Shown here piece by piece: positions 23,002 to 28,160 of a DNA stretch of 28,160 bases. The notes beneath the pieces were generated by a model. That model was not told where the DNA came from and made no database searches. It worked only from the letters and a program-made list of their open reading frames with translations. Numbering within the stretch: position 1 is the first letter of the stretch; every line of letters begins with the position of its first letter. A program made the position numbers and the translations under genes. The stretch comes from Clostridiales bacterium (GTDB lineage: Bacteria; Bacillota; Clostridia; Peptostreptococcales; Anaerovoracaceae): positions 1 through 28,160 of the forward strand of contig JAAZGD010000073.1 of assembly GCA_012511395.1 (NCBI GenBank), read 5' to 3'.

Positions 23002-24921
23002 ATGACACCGAATATTGAACAACAGCTATATACGGCTGAGCAGATCCAGGTTCTTGAGGGCCTGGAACCTGTAAGAAAAAGGCCGGGAATGTATATAGGC
23101 TCAACAGGGCCAAGAGGATTACATCATCTGGTATATGAAATAGTAGACAACTCTGTGGACGAAGCCCTTGCAGGGTACTGTTCCCACATATCCATAATTA
23201 TTCAGGCCGATAACTCCATAAGGGTGGAGGACGACGGAAGAGGAATGCCTGTTGACCTTCACAGCAAGCTTAAGCTTCCTGCAGTAGAGGTTATTCACAC
23301 CGTTCTTCATGCGGGAGGAAAGTTTGGAGGCTCAGGCTATAAGGTTTCCGGAGGCCTCCATGGCGTAGGAGCTTCTGTAGTAAACGCTCTTTCCTCAAAA
23401 ATGGTGGTTGAGATAAAAAGAGACGGAAAGGAATATTCTCAAACCTACAGCAGGGGAAAGGCAATAACGGCCCTTGAAGAAATAGGGGAGACCGAAAAAA
23501 CTGGGTCCACCACCACGTTTTGGCCTGATCCTGAAATTTTTGATGAGGTGGATTATGACTTTTATACCCTGGAGCATAGATTAAGAGAGATGGCCTTTTT
23601 AAACAGGGGAGTGAAAATTACCCTTGAGGATAAAAGAGAGGACAGAAAGAAAAAAGAAGTCTTTCATTATGAAGGCGGAATCAGGGAATTTGTAAAGCAT
23701 CAAAATCAGAACAAGCAGGTTATCCACAATGACATAATCTACTTCGAGGTATCGAAAAATGAGATGGAAGTGGAAATAGCCATGCAGTATACAGACAGAT
23801 ATAACGAACTGATACTTTGTTATGCAAATAATATTAATACTACTGAAGGGGGCACCCATCTTATAGGTTTTAAATCGGCTCTCACAAGAGTGTTTAACGA
23901 CTATGCAAGGAAAAACAAGTTTTTAAAGGATAACGATGATCCTCTTACAGGAGAAGATGTGAGAGAAGGTTTAACTGCAATCGTTTCCGTTAAGCTCTTG
24001 TCACCTCAGTTTGAAGGCCAGACCAAGAGCAAGCTGGGGAACTCCGAGATCAGAGGTTTTGTTGAAACCAACACCAACGAACACCTGACGGCATTTTTGG
24101 AGGAAAACCCGCAGCAGGCAAGAATCATATTGGACAAATGCTTAAGAGCGGCAAGAGCAAGAGAAGCTGCCAGAAAAGCAAGAGAGCTTACGAGAAGAAA
24201 GGGAGTTCTGGACGACAATTCCCTTCCTGGGAAGTTGGCTGATTGTCAGGAAAGAGATCCTGCAAGATCTGAAATATTTCTTGTGGAGGGAGACTCTGCA
24301 GGAGGCAGCGCAAAGCAGGGCAGGGACAGGGCCAGACAGGCCATTTTGCCTTTAAGGGGAAAGATTTTAAATGTGGAAAAGGCAAGGCTCGATAAAATTC
24401 TAAACTCGGAAGAGATTAAGAATATGATTACAGCTTTTGGCTGCGGCATAGGCTCAGACTTTGATCTTGAAAAATTAAGATACCATAAAATCATAATTAT
24501 GACAGATGCTGACGTGGACGGCGCTCACATAAGAACACTGCTTCTTACCTTCTTCTATAGATATATGACGCCGCTCATAGAGGAAGGTCATGTATATGCG
24601 GCACTTCCTCCTCTTTATCAGGTGAAGAGAGGTAAAGAGATCATATATACATACAGCGAAAGAGAGCAGGACAAGCTAATGGAAAAGATGGGGGAAACTC
24701 CGGGGAAAATTGATATACAAAGGTACAAGGGGCTTGGAGAGATGGACTTTCATCAACTGTGGGAAACTACCATGGATTATGAAAAGAGAACCTTAAAACA
24801 AATCACTTTAGAGGATGTGGCGGCGGCAGACGAAGTGTTTACAACTCTTATGGGCGATAAGGTAGCTCCCAGGAAAAAATTTATTGAAGATAATGCAAGA
24901 TATGCAAACCTTGACATTTAA
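23002..24921 (+). CDS. gyrB: DNA gyrase subunit B
   Basis: 639 aa, the usual size in Bacillota. The GHKL ATPase domain shows EIVDNSVDEALAGY (E46, N50) and DDGRGMPVD. The transducer has the GQTKSKLGN lysine loop. The TOPRIM domain carries EGDSAGGSA at 429-437 and TDADVDGAH near 501-509, which bind Mg for cleavage. The C-terminal IQRYKGLGEM is diagnostic. It supplies the ATPase and metal site of the A2B2 enzyme that introduces negative supercoils. AAGGAG precedes the ATG, and gyrA follows after 12 bp. Confidence 0.98.
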   Translation: MTPNIEQQLYTAEQIQVLEGLEPVRKRPGMYIGSTGPRGLHHLVYEIVDNSVDEALAGYCSHISIIIQADNSIRVEDDGRGMPVDLHSKLKLPAVEVIHTVLHAGGKFGGSGYKVSGGLHGVGASVVNALSSKMVVEIKRDGKEYSQTYSRGKAITALEEIGETEKTGSTTTFWPDPEIFDEVDYDFYTLEHRLREMAFLNRGVKITLEDKREDRKKKEVFHYEGGIREFVKHQNQNKQVIHNDIIYFEVSKNEMEVEIAMQYTDRYNELILCYANNINTTEGGTHLIGFKSALTRVFNDYARKNKFLKDNDDPLTGEDVREGLTAIVSVKLLSPQFEGQTKSKLGNSEIRGFVETNTNEHLTAFLEENPQQARIILDKCLRAARAREAARKARELTRRKGVLDDNSLPGKLADCQERDPARSEIFLVEGDSAGGSAKQGRDRARQAILPLRGKILNVEKARLDKILNSEEIKNMITAFGCGIGSDFDLEKLRYHKIIIMTDADVDGAHIRTLLLTFFYRYMTPLIEEGHVYAALPPLYQVKRGKEIIYTYSEREQDKLMEKMGETPGKIDIQRYKGLGEMDFHQLWETTMDYEKRTLKQITLEDVAAADEVFTTLMGDKVAPRKKFIEDNARYANLDI

Positions 24922-24933
24922 GGAGGAGGCTTA

Positions 24934-27426
24934 ATGGCTAATTTAATGGATGACATAGATAAGGGAAGAATCATTCAAAGTGAAATTCACAATGAAATGA
25001 AGGAGTCCTATATAGACTACGCCATGAGCGTAATAGTAGGAAGAGCCCTTCCTGATGTAAGAGACGGACTGAAGCCTGTTCACAGAAGAATTTTATATGG
25101 AATGAATGAGCTTTCTGTAACTCCCGACAAGCCTCATAAAAAATCAGCCCGTATAGTGGGTGAAGTTATGGGTAAGTTTCACCCTCACGGCGACAGCTCT
25201 ATTTACGATGCTATGGTTAGAATGGCTCAGGATTTTTCCATAAGATATATGCTGGTGGACGGTCATGGAAACTTCGGCTCCGTTGATGGGGACGGAGCAG
25301 CGGCCATGCGTTATACGGAAGCCAGAATGACGCCTCTTGCTCTTCAAATGTTGAGGGATATAGATAAAAATACTGTAGATTTCATGGCTAACTTTGACGG
25401 AGAAGAACAGGAGCCTACAGTGCTTCCCGCAAGATTCCCAAACCTTTTGGTTAACGGCTCAAACGGTATTGCTGTTGGCATGGCTACATCCATACCTCCA
25501 CACAACCTGTCGGAAGTAATAGATGCAACTGTTAAGCTTATTGATAAACCTGATGCTTCCATTGAAGATTTAATGAAGCATGTTAAGTGTCCTGATTTTC
25601 CAACAGGTGCAACAATTTTAGGAAAGTCGGGAGCAAAGGAAGCATATAAGACAGGAAGAGGCAGAGTTGTTGTAAGGGCGAACTGTGAGATTGAAGAGAC
25701 TAACAGAGGAAGGCAGCAAATCGTAGTAACAGAAATACCTTACCAGGTAAACAAGGCAATTTTACAGGAGAGAATTGCAGAGCTTGTTAAGGATAAAAAG
25801 GTTGAAGGTATTTCCACCATTCGGGATGAGAGCAATCGCCAGGGCACCAGAATAGTTATTGAATTAAAAAAAGATGCAAACCCCAGAGTGGTGTTAAACA
25901 GGCTTTATAAGCATACTCAGCTTCAGGAAAGCTTCAGCATGATTATGTTGGCTTTAGTAAAGGGAGAACCCAGAGTCTTAAACCTTAAGGAAATCCTTTC
26001 CGAATATATCCTTCATCAAAAAGATATCCTTACAAGAAGGACAAAATTTGATTTAGGAAAAGCAGAAGCCAGAGCTCATATCCTTGAAGGGCTGAAAATT
26101 GCTTTGGATAATATAGACGAGGTGATCAAGGTTATAAGGGCAAGCCACGACGATGCCAAGGAAAAGCTGATGAAGAGGTTTTCCTTAACAGAGGTTCAAT
26201 CTCAAGCCATTCTTGATATGCGTTTAGCAAGACTTCAAGGACTTGAAAGAGAAAAGATTGAAAGGGAATACCAGGACCTTCAAAAGATGATTGCATATTT
26301 CATAAGACTTCTTGAAAACGAAGATCTCCTTATGGGGGTAATCAAGGATGAGATGCTGGAAATCAAGAAGAAGTACGGCGATGAGAGAAGAACTAAAATC
26401 GTTGCCGCCGAAGGCGATATGGATGAAGGCGACCTTATTCAGGAAGAAAAGGTGGCCATAACCCTAACGTATTTAGGCTATATAAAAAGGGTTACTACAG
26501 ATACTTATAAAACTCAGAAAAGAGGAGGAAAGGGAATAATCGGAGTAGCTCCCAGGGACAATGATTTCGTGAAAGACCTGATTATGACCTCAACCCATGA
26601 TTATCTGATGTTCTTTACAAACACAGGAAAAGCCCACAGATTGAAGGCTTACGAAATACCTGAGGCAAGTCGTACGGCAAGAGGAACGCCTGCCGTAAAC
26701 TTCTTAAATCTCTTGCAGAGGGAAAGAATTACGGCAGTAATTCCCATCAGGGATTTTTCTGAAGATAGATTTCTAATAGCGGTTACAAAACAAGGGACTA
26801 TTAAAAAGACGCCTCTTTCTCAGTTTGATACAAACAGAAAAACAGGTCTTATTGCCATTAATTTAAAACCCGGAGACGAAATGATAGGAATCGGGGAGAC
26901 CAGAGGAGACGATGATGTTATAATAGTAACTAAAAATGGGAAAAGTATCTGCTTCTCGGAAAAAGATGTGAGAGCCATGGGAAGATCAGCAGGAGGCGTA
27001 AGAGCTATTAACCTTGAAAAAGGAGATGAGGTAGTTTCCATGGCACTGGTTCAGAAGAATCAGGAGCTTCTCGTGGTTACAAAAAATGGATACGGTAAAA
27101 GAACGGCCACGAAGGAGTATAAGATTCAGGCAAGAGGAGGAAAAGGTCTTTTAACCTATGACAAAGCCAAGTTTAAAAAGACAGGGGAGCTTGTAGGCGC
27201 CATGGTGGTGGCGGAAGAGGATGAGGTTCTTCTAATAAACTCTGACGGAATAATCATACGAATTAAAGCTAAAGATGTTTCAAAGCTTGGCAGAGCTACT
27301 CAAGGGGTAAAGATTATGAAGGTTAAAGAGGATGTAAACTTAATAGCTTTAGCCAAAGTTATAAAAGAGGACGAAGAAATAGAAAAAGGAGGTCCTCAAG
27401 TATCCTTGGATATTGAAAAAAATTAG
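24934..27426 (+). CDS. gyrA: DNA gyrase subunit A
   Basis: 830 aa. The catalytic tyrosine is Y127 (AAMRYTEARM). The quinolone-resistance region reads HPHGDSSIYD with serine 88 and aspartate 92, the wild-type residues equivalent to E. coli S83 and D87. The C-terminal beta-pinwheel contains the GyrA box as QKRGGKG at 528-534, which wraps DNA and separates gyrase from topoisomerase IV. It is preceded by AAGGAGGAGG and co-transcribed with gyrB. The anti-sigma gene begins 27 bp after its stop. Confidence 0.98.
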   Translation: MANLMDDIDKGRIIQSEIHNEMKESYIDYAMSVIVGRALPDVRDGLKPVHRRILYGMNELSVTPDKPHKKSARIVGEVMGKFHPHGDSSIYDAMVRMAQDFSIRYMLVDGHGNFGSVDGDGAAAMRYTEARMTPLALQMLRDIDKNTVDFMANFDGEEQEPTVLPARFPNLLVNGSNGIAVGMATSIPPHNLSEVIDATVKLIDKPDASIEDLMKHVKCPDFPTGATILGKSGAKEAYKTGRGRVVVRANCEIEETNRGRQQIVVTEIPYQVNKAILQERIAELVKDKKVEGISTIRDESNRQGTRIVIELKKDANPRVVLNRLYKHTQLQESFSMIMLALVKGEPRVLNLKEILSEYILHQKDILTRRTKFDLGKAEARAHILEGLKIALDNIDEVIKVIRASHDDAKEKLMKRFSLTEVQSQAILDMRLARLQGLEREKIEREYQDLQKMIAYFIRLLENEDLLMGVIKDEMLEIKKKYGDERRTKIVAAEGDMDEGDLIQEEKVAITLTYLGYIKRVTTDTYKTQKRGGKGIIGVAPRDNDFVKDLIMTSTHDYLMFFTNTGKAHRLKAYEIPEASRTARGTPAVNFLNLLQRERITAVIPIRDFSEDRFLIAVTKQGTIKKTPLSQFDTNRKTGLIAINLKPGDEMIGIGETRGDDDVIIVTKNGKSICFSEKDVRAMGRSAGGVRAINLEKGDEVVSMALVQKNQELLVVTKNGYGKRTATKEYKIQARGGKGLLTYDKAKFKKTGELVGAMVVAEEDEVLLINSDGIIIRIKAKDVSKLGRATQGVKIMKVKEDVNLIALAKVIKEDEEIEKGGPQVSLDIEKN

Positions 27427-27453
27427 AGGATGCAGATCCAGGAGGAATGTAGA

Positions 27454-27873
27454 ATGCCCGACAGATTAAGATTCTCTCTACCGGGAGACAAAGACAGTAT
27501 AACAGCAGTCCGCGCAGCAATTGCGTCCTATGCCAACTCCGCCGGCTTTTCCTTAATAGAGGTGGAAGATGTTAGCATTGCTGTTACAGAAGCATGCAAG
27601 ATCATATGTTGTCACGGCCTTGACGGATGGGCCTGTCGCTTCCTTGTTCTTGTAAGAGCAAAAGATGATGTCCTTGATATAAGCATATCAGGTGACAGCA
27701 GCGAGGTTTTGGAGCAGGGCAGAGCCTGCAAAATGTGTGCAAGATGTCCTGATGACGGAGAGCTTGCCATGTTTATACTTAGTTCCCTTATGGATGAAGT
27801 AACGTTGACTGATGATTCCAAAGGGACAAGAACGCTGGTGATGGAAAAAAGGAAAGAAAGAAGAGAAGTGTAA
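27454..27873 (+). CDS. Degenerate RsbW/SpoIIAB-like anti-sigma factor, cysteine-rich
   Basis: 139 aa from the ATG of MPDRLRFSL, chosen because GGAGGA lies 7 nt upstream; an in-frame ATG 24 bp earlier lacks such a site. The fold is that of HATPase_c_2 anti-sigma kinases: an EDVSIAVTEAC helix, and LAMFILSSLMDEVTL matching the GLGLFLxxxLMDEV region of RsbW/SpoIIAB. Key ATP-site residues look lost: the N-box Asn is I50 (EACKIICCH), DxGxG reads GDSSE (80-84), and the GLG of the lid is ELA (103-105). Seven cysteines (48, 52, 53, 61, 92, 95, 98), including CKMCARC, are unusual. It probably binds the sigma factor encoded next without acting as a normal kinase; that is inference. Confidence 0.78.
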   Translation: MPDRLRFSLPGDKDSITAVRAAIASYANSAGFSLIEVEDVSIAVTEACKIICCHGLDGWACRFLVLVRAKDDVLDISISGDSSEVLEQGRACKMCARCPDDGELAMFILSSLMDEVTLTDDSKGTRTLVMEKRKERREV

Positions 27874-27900
27874 ATAAAACTCACCTTAAAGGAAGTGTTG

Positions 27901-28160
27901 ATGGAAACTGCAAATCTGTTTAAGGTGTACAGAAACACAGGCGACGTAGAAATCAGGAACAAGCTTGTGGAAGACAACCTGTACATGGTAGATGTTCTCA
28001 TAAAAAAATATTTGGGGAAAGGCGTCAGCTACGATGACCTGTATCAAGTGGGAGCGTTGGCGCTTATCTCTGCCGTTGAAAGGTTTGACCCTGATAAAGG
28101 GTTTGCCTTTTCAAGTTTTGCGACGCCCACTATTCTTGGCGAAATAAAAAAGTATTTCAG
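27901..28160 (+). CDS. RNA polymerase sigma factor, SigB/SigF/SigG type, N-terminal fragment
   Basis: The frame stays open to the right edge (86 complete codons), so the gene is truncated by the window. The start is ATG at 27901, with AAAGGAAG 5 nt before it, 27 bp after the anti-sigma gene. Sigma region 2 is clear: NLYMVDVLIKKYLGKGVSYD (region 2.1), DLYQVGALALISAVERFDP and FAFSSFATPTILGEIKKYF (regions 2.2-2.4), the pattern of the SigB/F/G group. Such factors serve general stress or forespore transcription and are held by RsbW/SpoIIAB proteins. I cannot tell which from the visible part. Confidence 0.92.
   Translation, partial: METANLFKVYRNTGDVEIRNKLVEDNLYMVDVLIKKYLGKGVSYDDLYQVGALALISAVERFDPDKGFAFSSFATPTILGEIKKYF

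Noticed and set aside
25192..25215. Possible quinolone-resistance change in GyrA
   Set aside because: The residues at the key positions are serine and aspartate, the usual sensitive type, so there is no resistance signal.
1..28160. CRISPR arrays, prophage, intact insertion sequences, tRNA or rRNA genes
   Set aside because: I saw no regularly spaced repeats of CRISPR size, no transposase or phage genes, and no tRNA or rRNA sequence. Apart from the 8.6-9.0 kb gap, the region is densely packed with metabolic and housekeeping genes.

Overview
The window looks like the replication-origin region of a low-GC, anaerobic member of the Bacillota, probably class Clostridia. The evidence is purine-rich Shine-Dalgarno sites before most genes, frequent AGA/AGG arginine codons, a ferredoxin-dependent 2-oxoacid oxidoreductase, the long form of urocanate hydratase, and a SigB/SigF/SigG-type sigma factor. 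I cannot name the genus from sequence alone. A histidine- or glutamate-fermenting Clostridium relative would fit.

Layout. Everything left of about 15.05 kb is on the minus strand and everything right of about 15.38 kb is on the plus strand, so all genes point away from an origin (oriC) at 15.05-15.38 kb. Leftward from oriC, in transcription order: dnaA, dnaN, rsmG, parA (soj), parB (spo0J) and a metallo-beta-lactamase-fold hydrolase, with two perfect 16-bp parS palindromes bracketing parAB. A 429-bp palindrome-rich gap follows. Next is a histidine-degradation operon (hutH-hutU-hutI-fchA-ftcD), then a separately promoted 2-oxoacid:ferredoxin oxidoreductase operon (alpha, beta, and a ferredoxin subunit cut by the left edge). 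Rightward from oriC: rpmH, rnpA, yidD, yidC, jag/khpB, mnmE, mnmG (interrupted by one in-frame stop), recF, a lipoprotein gene, gyrB, gyrA, a degenerate RsbW/SpoIIAB-like anti-sigma factor, and the start of a sigma factor cut by the right edge.

How the parts work together. The hut genes take histidine through urocanate, imidazolonepropionate and formiminoglutamate to glutamate, and pass the one-carbon unit to tetrahydrofolate (FtcD, FchA). The neighbouring oxidoreductase could oxidise 2-oxoglutarate made from that glutamate, yielding reduced ferredoxin. The central genes are housekeeping: replication initiation and clamp, chromosome partition, ribosome and RNase P biogenesis, membrane insertion, tRNA wobble modification, recombination and gyrase.

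Most notable observations: (1) the usual order is changed as if the mnmG-to-dnaN core had inverted around oriC, so rsmG-parAB follow dnaN, and recF-gyrBA follow mnmG; (2) mnmG carries an in-frame TAA; (3) the post-gyrA anti-sigma homologue lacks the canonical ATP/Mg-binding residues and instead has seven cysteines including a CxxCxxC motif; (4) DnaA boxes sit in the spacers of both divergent promoters at oriC; (5) two TTGTATACAA palindromes 75 bp apart mark the oxidoreductase promoter; (6) three exact 23-bp-period repeats lie between yidC and jag.
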